A DNA stretch of 64,000 nt from Segatella copri (GCF_002224675.1 NZ_NMPZ01000020.1:1-64000); one strand, 5' to 3'. Shown: positions 25,297 through 34,710, counted from the stretch's first letter. Numbers and translations are program-made. Notes: a model not told the origin generated them from the sequence alone.

Positions 25297-27834
25297 ATGA
25301 CTAGAAAAGTGATTTTGGCTGCTATGTTGATGGCAGCATTTGCACAGGGCACTCAGGCACAAGACCTGAGCGGCCAGCGTTCTGAAAAGCAGGACGTGCA
25401 CATGATTCCTGGTAAGAAACTGGATCATCACGGACTCATCGTGAGTCCTACACCACATCTCCTGAATGTGGATGCTGCTAACCGACTCGACCTGCAGAAG
25501 GGTGTCAAGGTGATTGACAAGAAAGGTAAGTTTGCTGATGATGTGAAATTCCTGACCGCTAACGCCAAGGGCATTCGCCTGACCATCGATTTCGGTGAGA
25601 AGCTTGCTGCTAAAGCAGGAGTGAAGCCTGTATCGGGTGCTTACAGCCTGAAGGCTGATGCCAAAGGTATCCAGATTGTGGGATACGATGAGCGTGGTGC
25701 TTTCTATGGCTTGCAGACCTTGCGCCAGATTGTAAACAGCGAGATGGCAAAGGGCCAGATGCCTTATACCACTTGCAACGACTACCCTGATCTTCCTAAC
25801 CGTGGTGTGGTAGAAGGTTTCTATGGTGAGCCTTGGTCTCATCAGGTGCGTCTTTCCCTCATCGATTATTATGGAAAGAACAAGATGAACACCTATCTCT
25901 ATGGTCCAAAGGATGATCCTTATCATAGTTGCCCTAACTGGCGCTTGCCTTATCCTGAGAAAGAGGCTAAGAACATCAGCGAACTCGTACAGGCTTGCCG
26001 TCGCAACCGTGTAGATTTCGTATGGGCGATCCATCCGGGACAGGATATCAAGTGGAACGAGGAAGATTATCAGAACCTGGTTCACAAGCTTGACTTGATG
26101 TACGACCTCGGTGTACGTTCTTTCGCTATCTTCTTTGATGATATTTCCGGCGAGGGTGCCAACCCAGTGAAGCAGTCAGAACTCTTGAACCGCCTGGCTA
26201 AGGAGTTTGTGAAGGCTAAGGGCGATGTTACACCGCTCGTGATGTGTCCTACCGATTATACCCGTCTCTGGGCAAATCCAAAACCAACTGGTTCCCTGGC
26301 TATCTTCGGTAATACCCTCGATCCATCCATCAATGTATTCTGGACAGGTGATGTGGTATGTAGTGACTTGACCCGCGAGACGCTCGACTGGGTGAACTCC
26401 CGTATCAAGCGCCCTGCTTATTACTGGTGGAACTTCCCAGTTACTGATTATGCACGCCATATCATCATGCAGGGTCCTACCTACGGTTTGCAGACCGACC
26501 TGACCAACAAGGATCTCTGTGGTTTCGTGAGCAACCCAATGGAGCATGGTGAAGCTTCCAAGCTGGCTCTCTACGGTGTAGCTGACTATGCATGGAATAT
26601 CGCCAACTATAATCCACTCGACAACTGGGAGCGTGGTCTGGTAGATCTCACTCCAGAGGCACACGATGCTTATCGTACATTCGCCATGCACTCATGCGAT
26701 ACAGAAACCGGTTATCGCCGTATCGAATCATGGGAAACCAAGAGCTTCCGCATCGACAACTTTACAGATGCTGAGTTCAATGCTTTGCAGAAGGAATTTG
26801 AAAAGGTGAAGAATGCACCTGCTCAGATGGAGGCAAACTGCAAGAATGCCTTGTTGATGAAGGAACTCCGTCCTTGGTTGACCGAGTTTGGCAAATTGGG
26901 TAACCGTGGTCTGAAGACCATGCAGCTCATCAAGGAGTACAAGGCTGGTAATGACCAGGCATTCTGGGATGGCTATGTAAACAACCGTATGAGCAAGGAA
27001 GATGTGGCTGCTTACGAGAAGCATAAGTCTGGAACCATGGTATTGCAGCCATTCTATGAGCAGTCTATGGATGATATGGCTTCTGGCTTCTTCAAGAAGT
27101 TGACTGGCAAGGTGCCTGCTTTCTATAAGGGTATCGGTACTTATGCTACCTTGAGAACTACCCAGAGCAAGGCGATGTTTGACAACGATTCTACTACCTA
27201 TTATACATCTGGTAATGGTCAGAACACTGGCGACTGGATTGGTGCTGATTTAGGTTGTGTTCGTTCTGTTTCTGAGGTAAGAATCCTTCAGGGACGTAAC
27301 TCTGTAGATGATGTGGATTACTTCGACAACACCGTTTTGGAGTATTCTCTTGACAAGAAGGAGTGGAAGGCGCTGACCGGTGAGTTGAAGAAGCAGTATG
27401 TCATCAACTGGAAGACAGATTCTCCTGTTGAGGCTCGTTATATCCGCATCAAGAAGTTGAAGTCTGACAAGCGCAATTGGGCTGCAGTCCGTACCTTCGA
27501 GGTGAACCCAACTACCCCAGAGCGTTTGAGCTTTACTGTAGAGGCTAAGGATATGCAGGCAGCGATGTATGGTTTCGATGAGAACCCTTGCACCTCATTC
27601 ATCAACGAGGGTACCCTTACCATGGGTGTAGAAAAGAATGTAAAGGGTTACACCCTGCTGTTGAAGTTGGCTCCAGGCAAATCATTGGTATGTCGCCAGC
27701 TGAATGCCAAGGGCAAGGTATTGGCAACAACCAACATCGACCAGTCATTCTGCAAGATAGAATTGGTGAAGAAGGCTGCCAAGCTTCAGCTGGATGGTTC
27801 AGCCGAAATCTTCGAGATAATTCCTGAAAAGTAA
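25297..27834 (+). CDS. Beta-N-acetylglucosaminidase, glycoside hydrolase family 84
   Basis: Secreted hexosaminidase with substrate-assisted catalysis, close to Bacteroides thetaiotaomicron BT4395, which removes beta-GlcNAc from glycoconjugates including O-GlcNAc. It has 845 residues with signal peptide 1-21. Order: GH20b-like domain (about 45-165), catalytic barrel from NRGVVEGFYGEPW (about 168), catalytic pair Asp281-Asp282 in FAIFFDDISG, helical domain (about 480-590), and an F5/8-type C-like lectin domain (about 610-745). It ends at a run of intergenic palindromic repeats. Host-glycan use is inference from the family. Confidence 0.93.
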   Translation: MTRKVILAAMLMAAFAQGTQAQDLSGQRSEKQDVHMIPGKKLDHHGLIVSPTPHLLNVDAANRLDLQKGVKVIDKKGKFADDVKFLTANAKGIRLTIDFGEKLAAKAGVKPVSGAYSLKADAKGIQIVGYDERGAFYGLQTLRQIVNSEMAKGQMPYTTCNDYPDLPNRGVVEGFYGEPWSHQVRLSLIDYYGKNKMNTYLYGPKDDPYHSCPNWRLPYPEKEAKNISELVQACRRNRVDFVWAIHPGQDIKWNEEDYQNLVHKLDLMYDLGVRSFAIFFDDISGEGANPVKQSELLNRLAKEFVKAKGDVTPLVMCPTDYTRLWANPKPTGSLAIFGNTLDPSINVFWTGDVVCSDLTRETLDWVNSRIKRPAYYWWNFPVTDYARHIIMQGPTYGLQTDLTNKDLCGFVSNPMEHGEASKLALYGVADYAWNIANYNPLDNWERGLVDLTPEAHDAYRTFAMHSCDTETGYRRIESWETKSFRIDNFTDAEFNALQKEFEKVKNAPAQMEANCKNALLMKELRPWLTEFGKLGNRGLKTMQLIKEYKAGNDQAFWDGYVNNRMSKEDVAAYEKHKSGTMVLQPFYEQSMDDMASGFFKKLTGKVPAFYKGIGTYATLRTTQSKAMFDNDSTTYYTSGNGQNTGDWIGADLGCVRSVSEVRILQGRNSVDDVDYFDNTVLEYSLDKKEWKALTGELKKQYVINWKTDSPVEARYIRIKKLKSDKRNWAAVRTFEVNPTTPERLSFTVEAKDMQAAMYGFDENPCTSFINEGTLTMGVEKNVKGYTLLLKLAPGKSLVCRQLNAKGKVLATTNIDQSFCKIELVKKAAKLQLDGSAEIFEIIPEK

Positions 27835-27907
27835 AGGACAGAACTTTCGCAAGTGGTGAAGTCCGCTAGGTGTCTCGCCGAATTTGCAATTCTGCCGGGA
27901 CGCCATA

Positions 27908-28025
27908 CGCCCTGAAAGGGCAAAAGCTCCTAGCCCAGGGCAACACCCTGGGTTAAATATGCAACCAACAAGTCGCCCTGAAAGGGCAAAAGCTTTAAAA
28001 TAGATGCTTTTGTCCTTTCAGGGCG
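27908..28025. repeat. Palindromic intergenic repeat, copy A
   Basis: Composite element: CGCCCTGAAAGGGCAAAAGCT, then TAGCCCAGGGCAACACCCTGGGTT (hairpin), a 20-nt spacer, then CGCCCTGAAAGGGCAAAAGCTTT, ending with the inverted arm AAGCATCTATTT-complement and GTCCTTTCAGGGCG. Same family as 39592-39715 (inverted) and 53814-53903. It probably also ends GH84 transcription. Confidence 0.85.
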
Positions 28026-28118
28026 CTTGTTTTATGTCATCTCTAGTTAAAGAAATGTAAAAAGCAAACGAATATGTGGATTTTCGAATAAAAAGTGATA
28101 ATTTTGTACTCCGAAACT

Positions 28119-28206
28119 GGAAAGGTGCTCGAGTGGCTGAAGAGGCACGCCTGGAAAGCGTGTATTCCCCTAAAGGGAATCGGGGGTTCGAATCCCCCTC
28201 TTTCCG
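28119..28206 (+). tRNA. tRNA-Ser (anticodon GGA)
   Basis: An 88-nt tRNA with a long variable arm. Acceptor GGAAAGG pairs with TCTTTCC, discriminator G. The anticodon stem CACGC/GCGTG encloses CTGGAAA, so the anticodon is GGA (reads UCC and UCU). The variable arm TATTCCCCTAAAGGGAATC is of the class II type. T arm GGGGGTTCGAATCCCCC. CCA is not encoded. Confidence 0.96.
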
Positions 28207-28233
28207 CTTTTTTATATATATAATAAGGTATAT

Positions 28234-28953
28234 ATGATTATGAAGAAAAATACAGCTATTGCGCGTTTCGCAATATTCATTTTCACAGTAATGTGTTCTT
28301 TGCCTGTCATGGCGCAAGACGAGAATATCGGATTTCATCAAGCTCTTAAGACGAAGTTCATAGAGGGTAATGCCGGCTTTATGTCGCTCGTTGCCATCGC
28401 TCTCATTGTGGGTCTGGCTTTCTGTATTGAGCGCATCATCTATCTCAGCCTTTCTGAAATCAATGCCAAGAAGCTGATGCAGGATATCGACCAGAAGGTA
28501 GAAGCAGGCGATGTGGAAGGTGCCAAGGAACTTTGCCGCAATACCCGTGGACCTGTAGCTTCTATCTGCTATCAGGGATTGATGCATATGGATGAGCATC
28601 TCGATGATATCGAGCGCTCGGTAAGTGGATATGGTACCGTGCAGGCTGCCAACCTGGAGAAGGGATGTTCCTGGATCAAGCTCTTCATCGCCATGGCTCC
28701 TTCCCTCGGATTCCTGGGTACGGTGATTGGTATGGTGATGGCTTTCGACCAGATTCAGCAGGCGGGAGATATCAGTCCTACCATCGTGGCTTCGGGTATG
28801 AAGGTGGCGCTGATTACTACCATCTTCGGTATCATTGTTGCCTTGATTCTGATGGTGTTCTATAACTATATCCTTTCCAAGGTAGAACATCTCACCAGTC
28901 AGATGGAAGAATCGGCTGTTACATTGATGGATATCATTGCCAAGAGAAAATAG
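28234..28953 (+). CDS. MotA/TolQ/ExbB proton channel protein
   Basis: Inner-membrane proton channel subunit that powers a TonB- or TolA-type transducer. It has 239 residues. A leading hydrophobic segment ends VMAQD and looks like a signal peptide, as in many Bacteroidota ExbB proteins. TM at about 45-65, a cytoplasmic loop, and the conserved pair of helices at about 150-170 (APSLGFLGTVIGMVMAF) and 190-215 (ALITTIFGIIVALILMVFY). It begins a four-gene operon with a membrane protein and two ExbD proteins. Confidence 0.93.
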   Translation: MIMKKNTAIARFAIFIFTVMCSLPVMAQDENIGFHQALKTKFIEGNAGFMSLVAIALIVGLAFCIERIIYLSLSEINAKKLMQDIDQKVEAGDVEGAKELCRNTRGPVASICYQGLMHMDEHLDDIERSVSGYGTVQAANLEKGCSWIKLFIAMAPSLGFLGTVIGMVMAFDQIQQAGDISPTIVASGMKVALITTIFGIIVALILMVFYNYILSKVEHLTSQMEESAVTLMDIIAKRK

Positions 28954-28969
28954 CTTTATCTTTGAATCT

Positions 28970-29494
28970 ATGGTTAAATTTCAATTTTCAAAATCGAATT
29001 CAAAGGCGAAAAACAAGTCTGCCGAACAGATATCTCAGAAGGTTTTCCGTCTGATGATAGGTTTGGCTGTGCTGGTTTTCGGTCTGTTCTATCTGATAGG
29101 CTATGATTTGCCTTTCGATGAGAACCCCGACTTCAATGCCCCTCTTTTTACCGATGTGCTCATCTTCCTGATGTGGCTTTTCCTGATAGGAGGAATAGGC
29201 TTGGCGGTCTATTCGATGGTGAAGGATTACCGGAGCAGCAGGTCGGAGGCTGTGGTGAATGGTGTGCCGGTGCGTCGTATCTTCCGTATCACCTGGCTTA
29301 CCTTGCTGGCAGTTCTGATTCTTACCTTCCTCTTGGGAGGTTCCGATCCGATGCTCATCAATGGCGAGAACTACGCCGACTGGTTGTGGCTGAAACTTTC
29401 AGATATGTTTGTCATCACCTCGCTGCTGATGTTGCTGGCAGGCATTGGAGCCGTTTGCTTCGGTGCCACCCGATATATCCGAAAGAAGCAGTAA
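28970..29494 (+). CDS. Membrane protein of unknown function in the ExbB-ExbD operon
   Basis: A protein of 174 residues with a Lys/Ser-rich start (MVKFQFSKSNSKAK) and four predicted membrane helices: about 26-48, 62-85, 110-130 and 145-168. I do not recognise a family with certainty; similar four-helix proteins occur between exbB and exbD in Bacteroidales. The start at 28970 was chosen because the in-frame codon at 28937 lies inside the ExbB gene. It could be an assembly partner of the proton channel. Confidence 0.75.
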   Translation: MVKFQFSKSNSKAKNKSAEQISQKVFRLMIGLAVLVFGLFYLIGYDLPFDENPDFNAPLFTDVLIFLMWLFLIGGIGLAVYSMVKDYRSSRSEAVVNGVPVRRIFRITWLTLLAVLILTFLLGGSDPMLINGENYADWLWLKLSDMFVITSLLMLLAGIGAVCFGATRYIRKKQ

Positions 29495-29543
29495 CAGCCT
29501 GTAATTATCAATCAAAAAATAGTTAGTATCATATCATAAAGCA

Positions 29544-30143
29544 ATGCTGATAAGAAGGAATCGTAACGAAACCCCGGGATTGAATACCACCTCAACAGCC
29601 GACATCTCGTTTATGCTGCTGATATTCTTCCTTGTAACCACATCCATGGATGTGGATAAGGGATTGTTGCGCCAGCTGCCTTCGCCTGAACCTCAGAAGA
29701 AGGAACAGCAGGAATCGGTGGTGGATAAGAACAGTCTGATGGCGATTCATCTTACGGCTGGAGATACGTTGCTGGTGAACAACCAGCCGATGAAGCTGGA
29801 AGATCTGAAGCAGGAAACCGTCCGCTTTGTACATCGCCTGGGTAAGAAACATCTGATTTCCATCGAGAGCGACCGTGATGCCAACTACAACCTCTATTTC
29901 CAGATGCAGAATGAGTTGATGGAAGCCTATGCGCAACTTCGCAATGAGGCAGCCCAGAAGAAATATCATAGAGACTTTGCGCTTTTGAACAATGATCAGA
30001 AGGAGCAGGTGCGTAAGCTCTGTCCTCAGCGCATTACGGAGTCGTATGCCAATGCGATGACTCATGAAGACAAGAGTGTAGATGCTGATGCGGAAGAGAA
30101 ACAGGAAGCCCAGTCTGCTCAGGAGAAAGGAGGCGCCAAATGA
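29544..30143 (+). CDS. ExbD/TolR family protein, first copy
   Basis: Proton channel partner of ExbB. It has 199 residues. Short N-terminal cytoplasmic part (RRNRNETPGLNTTSTADI), a TM helix about 24-42 with the functional Asp in TADISFMLLIFFLV, then a periplasmic domain. A charged tail after 140 (EEKQEAQSAQEKGG) makes it longer than the usual 130-150 residues. Its stop overlaps the start of the second exbD. Confidence 0.92.
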   Translation: MLIRRNRNETPGLNTTSTADISFMLLIFFLVTTSMDVDKGLLRQLPSPEPQKKEQQESVVDKNSLMAIHLTAGDTLLVNNQPMKLEDLKQETVRFVHRLGKKHLISIESDRDANYNLYFQMQNELMEAYAQLRNEAAQKKYHRDFALLNNDQKEQVRKLCPQRITESYANAMTHEDKSVDADAEEKQEAQSAQEKGGAK

Positions 30144-30604
30144 TGAATTTTCGTAAAAAATCGCATTCGGTTCCGGAATTGAATACGTCATCTTTGCCGG
30201 ATCTGATATTCTCAGTACTCTTTTTCTTTATGATCGTTACCCACATGCGACAGGTTACCTTAAAGGTGGAATGCCGTATGCCGGAAGGAAAGAATCTCAC
30301 ACGCCTGACCAAGAAGTCGGCGGTAAGTCATATTTATATAGGAAAGCCAACCAAGGATCTGCAGGGCAAATACGGCTCAGGTACCCAGATACAGATGAAT
30401 GACAAGTTTGCCAGTGCTTCTGATGTGCAGGATTATATCTCTGCCGAGAAGAAGCGGATGTCGCCTGAAGACCAGAAACTGATGACCGTTTCCATCAAGG
30501 CAGACCAGGACACCAAGATGGGAGTGATTACCGATGTGAAGCAGGCACTGCGCCAGGCAAAAGCATTGAAAATAAGCTATTCTGCTGTTGAAAAAAGGAA
30601 ATAA
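30140..30604 (+). CDS. ExbD/TolR family protein, second copy
   Basis: It has 154 residues. The N-terminus FRKKSHSVPELNTSSLPDLIF puts the channel Asp in SLPDLIFSVLFFFMIV (TM about 19-37). The periplasmic domain includes YIGKPTKDLQG and the strand MTVSIKADQDTKMG. It overlaps the first exbD by 4 nt. Two different ExbD copies behind one ExbB suggest a mixed complex. Confidence 0.92.
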   Translation: MMNFRKKSHSVPELNTSSLPDLIFSVLFFFMIVTHMRQVTLKVECRMPEGKNLTRLTKKSAVSHIYIGKPTKDLQGKYGSGTQIQMNDKFASASDVQDYISAEKKRMSPEDQKLMTVSIKADQDTKMGVITDVKQALRQAKALKISYSAVEKRK

Positions 30605-30657
30605 TATGCTCTAAAAGGAAAAATAATATTAATTTATTATTTTTTTTATTAGAAAAG

Positions 30658-30688
30658 TTGCTTTTTTATTAGAAAAATGCTACCTTTG
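30658..30688 (+). promoter_or_regulatory. Promoter of the Lrp-type regulator gene
   Basis: -33 TTG (30658-30660), 20 bp, -7 TACCTTTG (30681-30688). It lies about 20 nt before the start codon, so the leader is very short. Confidence 0.6.
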
Positions 30689-30708
30689 CAGGCAAATAAT
30701 AATTAATT

Positions 30709-31212
30709 ATGGCAAAACAAGTATTAGATTCATTAGATAGGCATATTCTGAAGCTGATTTCTCAGGATGCCCGAATTCCATTTCTGGAAGTAGCACGTGC
30801 TTGTAATGTAAGCGGTGCTGCCATTCATCAGCGTGTAGCTAAACTCACTAACCTTGGCATTATTAAAGGCTCTCAATTTGTTATCGATCCAGAGAAGATT
30901 GGTTACGAAACCTGTGCATATATGGGACTGTTCCTCAAGGAACCAGAAAAGTTTGATCAGGTGGTAGAGGAACTCAAGAAGATTCCTGAGGTAGTAGAGT
31001 GTCATTATACTACGGGCGGTTTTGATATGTTCATCAAGATTTATGCAGTCAACAACCACCATCTCCTGGAGATTATCCACGATAAGTTGCAGCCATTGGG
31101 TCTTTCCAGAAGCGAGACCATCATCTCCTTCAATGCAGCCATCGACCGTCAGCTCTCTCTGAAGGATATCCAGCAGGTTTCTGATGAGGAAGATGAAACA
31201 ACAGAAGAATAA
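30709..31212 (+). CDS. Lrp/AsnC family transcriptional regulator
   Basis: Feast/famine regulator of 167 residues. N-terminal winged helix-turn-helix (about 6-60: LDSLDRHILKLISQDARIPF, then VSGAAIHQRVAKL as recognition helix) and a C-terminal RAM effector domain (about 70-150: VVECHYTTGGFDMFIKIY). An acidic tail (DEEDETTEE) follows. The ligand cannot be read from the sequence. No structural gene is obviously paired with it. Confidence 0.93.
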   Translation: MAKQVLDSLDRHILKLISQDARIPFLEVARACNVSGAAIHQRVAKLTNLGIIKGSQFVIDPEKIGYETCAYMGLFLKEPEKFDQVVEELKKIPEVVECHYTTGGFDMFIKIYAVNNHHLLEIIHDKLQPLGLSRSETIISFNAAIDRQLSLKDIQQVSDEEDETTEE

Positions 31213-31239
31213 GAATTTATTCAACCGTACTGGTCGAAT

Positions 31240-31767
31240 TTATTTTCTGATATAGGTGAGGAATGAGAACGACAATCCGTTTTCATTCCTCATTTCTTTT
31301 TCCGTCACTTCCCAGGCAGAACTGTCGATGGCAGGGAAGAAGGTATCTGCCTGTTCCGGCTCCTTATCTACGATGGTGAGATAGAGTTTCCGGGCTGCAG
31401 GAAGAGCCTGGCGATAGATGCTTTCTCCGCCAATGATGAAGATTTCTTCCGGACTGGCTATTCCTGCATCTTCCTTGGGGGCAGACAAGGTGTCGCCTTG
31501 AGCAGCCCTGAGTGCTTCTTCCAGGGTAGGATATACTTCGCCCCCATCTATCTCTTTCAGACTTTTAGAGACAACGATGTTGCGGCGATGTGGAAGAGCA
31601 CCATTAGGGAGAGATTCAAATGTCTTTCTGCCCATCACGATGGTATGCCCCGTGGTAAGTTCACGGAAGCGGACCATATCTGATGGTAAATGATAGAGCA
31701 GTCGGTTCTGGTAGCCGATGGCTCTATTGTCTTTAGAGATACAAGCGATGATGCTGAGCATATTCAT
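31240..31767 (-). CDS. folA: Dihydrofolate reductase
   Basis: Reduces dihydrofolate to tetrahydrofolate. It has 175 residues. The N-terminal SIIACISKDNRAIGYQNRLLYHLPSDMVRF carries the active-site loop and acidic Asp (about 30); TIVMGRKTFESLP (about 45-57) binds NADPH; EIFIIGGESIYRQALPAARK (about 119-137) the second cofactor stretch. It is 49 nt behind the rsmF-like gene on the same strand and probably co-transcribed. Confidence 0.95.
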   Translation of the reverse strand: MNMLSIIACISKDNRAIGYQNRLLYHLPSDMVRFRELTTGHTIVMGRKTFESLPNGALPHRRNIVVSKSLKEIDGGEVYPTLEEALRAAQGDTLSAPKEDAGIASPEEIFIIGGESIYRQALPAARKLYLTIVDKEPEQADTFFPAIDSSAWEVTEKEMRNENGLSFSFLTYIRK

Positions 31768-31816
31768 TCCTGATGTCTGGTTCTTCTTGATGAATTCTTA
31801 TCTTGTTTCTTGATAC

Positions 31817-33244
31817 TTATTTCTTGCTGATTACACAGGGTTCTTCCGGCACGTGGCTGCTCTTGATTTTCCACTCTTGTGGATAGAGGTTGTTGGCACG
31901 GTTGCCGATGTTCTTCTCCCAGCCCAGAGGCATCTGCTGATAGGTTACGAGCACGTAGCCTTTGGGGGTGTCAGCAGGAAGATTCACAGCCTCTTTGCGC
32001 AGGTAGCGGATGGCATCCTCGTAGGAGAGTTCTACCTGTGGGAAAACCTCAGTGTTGAGTTCGGTGGAGAGTGCCAGACTCTGGTCGGGAATGATGTCTT
32101 TGCCCTTGCTTGTTCCCAGTTTGATGCCGGCATGTATCACCTTCAGGTTTCTGGCAGCATCCTCATAGATGGCTTTCCATCGGCTTGGGATGGCATAGAA
32201 GTTATCGTCTTCGGCTATCGTTTCATAGTCGGAAGACTTCAGCCAGTCTGTTGGAACCTGCAGACCCTTTCCCTTGTTTCCTCTATTCTTTCCTTTATCC
32301 TTGTTCTTGTCTTTTTTCTTCTTTTTATCTTCCTTCTCCATTTCCGGTTCTCCCTCTTTTCTGAGTACCGCGAGGAAGATGCCTTCTCCGCGGGTCTTGC
32401 CTGGGAGGAAACGATAGACAGGGATGTCTGTGCCTATGAGATTGCCCGTGATATTCCATGCTTCATCGATATCGTTGAGTGCAATAGCATCAGCCCCCAG
32501 CTCCTCACAGATCCAGGCGATATTCTCTTCGTCTTCGTGGGCATTGAAGGTGCAGGTAGAGTAGATGAGGAGACCGCCTGGTTTCAGGCAGTTCCAGATA
32601 TCGCTTACGATTTCACGCTGCAGATGCCAGCAGTTGTCCACATTCTGCAGGCTCCATTCGCTGATGGCGCCATCATCCTTGCGGAACATACCTTCGCCGG
32701 AGCAGGGAACATCAGTGAGGATGACATCAAACTGAAGTTTCGACTTCTTGTAGTCGCGTGGATAGTTGTTGGTGACGATCATATCGGGATGACCGAACTT
32801 CTGGATATTCTCTGCAAGAATCTGCGAGCGGGTGCGCATCGGTTCGTTGCTGAAAAGAAGACTACCTTCCGGCAGGGCAGCACGTACAGCGGTAGATTTT
32901 CCACCTGGAGCCGCACAGAGATCGAGCATCATCACGGGGGCGTGAACGAGTTGTCGGATCACCAGATCCACGAACATGGAAGAAGCCTCCTGCACGTAAT
33001 ACTTTCCTGCATGGAGCCATGGGTCGAAGGTGAAGTTAGGACGGGTGGAGAGATAGCGACCGGTGGAAGGGCACCATGGAATCGGTTCGCCCGCAGCATC
33101 TTCTCCCTCCTTGCATTTGAAAGGATTGAGGCGGATACTGGTAGGTGCTTCTTCCTCGATGATGCCCTGTTTCAGTTGCTGGAACAGTTCATCGCCCATC
33201 AACTCTTGGGAATATTGGATGAAATCTTCTGGTAATGTCTTCAT
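31817..33244 (-). CDS. RsmF/NOP2-family rRNA cytosine-C5 methyltransferase
   Basis: SAM-dependent methyltransferase for rRNA 5-methylcytosine. It has 475 residues. SAM site MMLDLCAAPGGKSTAV (about 104-119); catalytic Cys in VPCSGEGMFRKD (about 181) and the second Cys in YSTCTFNAHEDE (about 232). A C-terminal RsmF-type domain follows a Lys/Asp/Gly low-complexity linker (EDKKKKKDKNKDKGKNRGNK, about 305-325). The exact target position in rRNA is not certain. A -7 box TATTTTTG lies at 33279-33272. Confidence 0.92.
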   Translation of the reverse strand: MKTLPEDFIQYSQELMGDELFQQLKQGIIEEEAPTSIRLNPFKCKEGEDAAGEPIPWCPSTGRYLSTRPNFTFDPWLHAGKYYVQEASSMFVDLVIRQLVHAPVMMLDLCAAPGGKSTAVRAALPEGSLLFSNEPMRTRSQILAENIQKFGHPDMIVTNNYPRDYKKSKLQFDVILTDVPCSGEGMFRKDDGAISEWSLQNVDNCWHLQREIVSDIWNCLKPGGLLIYSTCTFNAHEDEENIAWICEELGADAIALNDIDEAWNITGNLIGTDIPVYRFLPGKTRGEGIFLAVLRKEGEPEMEKEDKKKKKDKNKDKGKNRGNKGKGLQVPTDWLKSSDYETIAEDDNFYAIPSRWKAIYEDAARNLKVIHAGIKLGTSKGKDIIPDQSLALSTELNTEVFPQVELSYEDAIRYLRKEAVNLPADTPKGYVLVTYQQMPLGWEKNIGNRANNLYPQEWKIKSSHVPEEPCVISKK

Positions 33245-33381
33245 ATAATGCCTTTATTCTTGATTTTGTTTGCAAAAATAAGAAAAATTTCGTTTCTTTG
33301 CAACTAATTTCCCAAGAGATGCGTCTAAGACATAGAAAAAATAATAAATAACAAGGTAAAACTATAAAAATATTGTTAGAT

Positions 33382-34137
33382 ATGAAGAAAGCGATATTAA
33401 CATTGGCGCTCATCATGAGCATCGGAGCTACCCAGGTATCTCTGGCATCTTCGGCTCCAAAACATCGTTATCATCCAACTACCCAACAGGTGGATAAGCA
33501 GGCTTCTCCTGCCGCTGCAAAGCAGGAAGATAAGCAGGCTGCAGCTGAGCAGGCATCCGCAGCTCAGGATGATGAGGCTATTGCTGCCTATTCTGATACA
33601 ACCGCAACGGATACTTCCGACTATGCTGATGTAGATGACAATGACAACCATGCTTATCATTCCAAGTATAGTCTGGGCAACTATGATGATCCTTTCGATT
33701 TCATCGGTTCGGTATTTGGTGGCGGGGCGTTGTCTGTTATCGTCATCTTCTGTATCATCTTCGGTCTGCTGTTTGTCTTTGCTCCGCTGATCATCGTGTT
33801 CCTGGTTATCAGATATCTGATTCGCCGCCACAATGACCGGATGAAGTTGGCGGAGATGGCGATGGAGAAGGGCATCAATGTTCCGGAAAGCGACCGTCCG
33901 ATTGACAAACAGAGCGATGAATATCTGGTGAAGCGAGGATTGAGAAATGCCTTTCTGGGCGCTGGCTTGTGCGCTATGTTCGCTTGGTGGGAAGCTGACT
34001 TCTTGGCTGGTATCGGAGCCCTGGTCTTCTTCTATGGATTGGGACAGACCCTGATAGGTTCACTTCCAGCCATCAAGGATTGGTGGAGAAACCGCCATGG
34101 CGATCAGGGCACAGGTTATAATGGAACTCCGGTGTAA
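33382..34137 (+). CDS. DUF6249-type membrane protein
   Basis: A 251-residue protein from the ATG at 33382 (the in-frame TTG at 33373 is less likely). Signal peptide about 1-22, an Ala/Gln/Asp-rich linker (about 25-100), two hydrophobic stretches about 110-150 (SVIVIFCIIFGLLFVF and PLIIVFLVIRYLI), a cytoplasmic basic part, and a C-terminal pair of helices (about 190-235). The C-terminal half matches the Bacteroidota DUF6249 pattern (MAEMAMEKGINVPE-like, then KRGLRNAFLGAGL). The function is unknown. It precedes the ECF sigma gene by 33 nt. Confidence 0.82.
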   Translation: MKKAILTLALIMSIGATQVSLASSAPKHRYHPTTQQVDKQASPAAAKQEDKQAAAEQASAAQDDEAIAAYSDTTATDTSDYADVDDNDNHAYHSKYSLGNYDDPFDFIGSVFGGGALSVIVIFCIIFGLLFVFAPLIIVFLVIRYLIRRHNDRMKLAEMAMEKGINVPESDRPIDKQSDEYLVKRGLRNAFLGAGLCAMFAWWEADFLAGIGALVFFYGLGQTLIGSLPAIKDWWRNRHGDQGTGYNGTPV

Positions 34138-34170
34138 AAATCAAACAACAGTTATTAGTTAATATATATA

Positions 34171-34710
34171 GTGGAAAAGTTATCCGATATTTCTCTCGTC
34201 ACGAAGGTGGTGATGCTTCACGACCGCAAGTCGTTCGACTTGCTGGTCAAGAAGTATCAATCACCTGTTCGTGGGTTCTTCCTACGGCAGACGCTGGGGG
34301 ATGCGCAGCTGAGTGACGACTTGGCGCAGGATACCTTTGTGAAGGCTTATACCCATCTGGCAAGTTTCAAGGGTACAGCCAGCTTCTCCACTTGGCTTTA
34401 TCGTATCGCTTATAATGTGTGGTATGATTATACCCGCAGTCATAAGGAAACACAGGATATTGATACACCGGCGGTTGCCCGGCAGAATGCGCAGGGAGTG
34501 AATACCGGACTGAAGATGGATTTGCTCAATGCCCTACGGATATTGAGCGAGAACGAACGGACATGCATCACGCTGCAGCTGATGGATGGTCTCTCTATAG
34601 ATAAGATAGCAGAAGTGACGGGGATGGCGCAAGGCACCATCAAGTCGCATCTCTCTCGTGGAAAACAGAAACTTGCAAGTTACTTAAAGCATAATGGTTA
34701 TGACCGATAA
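34171..34710 (+). CDS. ECF RNA polymerase sigma factor
   Basis: A 179-residue sigma-70 family factor from a GTG start. Region 2 about 18-90 (LVKKYQSPVRGFFLRQT, LAQDTFVKAY, FSTWLYRIAYNVWYDYTR) and region 4 about 115-172 (LSENERTCITLQLMDGLSIDKIAEV, GMAQGTIKSHLSRGKQKL). Its end overlaps the DUF5056 gene by 17 nt, as sigma and anti-sigma genes often do. The target regulon is not visible. Confidence 0.93.
   Translation: MEKLSDISLVTKVVMLHDRKSFDLLVKKYQSPVRGFFLRQTLGDAQLSDDLAQDTFVKAYTHLASFKGTASFSTWLYRIAYNVWYDYTRSHKETQDIDTPAVARQNAQGVNTGLKMDLLNALRILSENERTCITLQLMDGLSIDKIAEVTGMAQGTIKSHLSRGKQKLASYLKHNGYDR

Noticed and set aside
27908..28025. Copy A as two simple terminators
   Set aside because: The modular order is shared with two distant copies, so it is an element family; it may still terminate transcription.
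28018..28890. Long minus-strand ORF over the tRNA and exbB
   Set aside because: It runs through a palindromic repeat, the tRNA-Ser gene and the exbB gene on the other strand; the translation has no recognisable domain.
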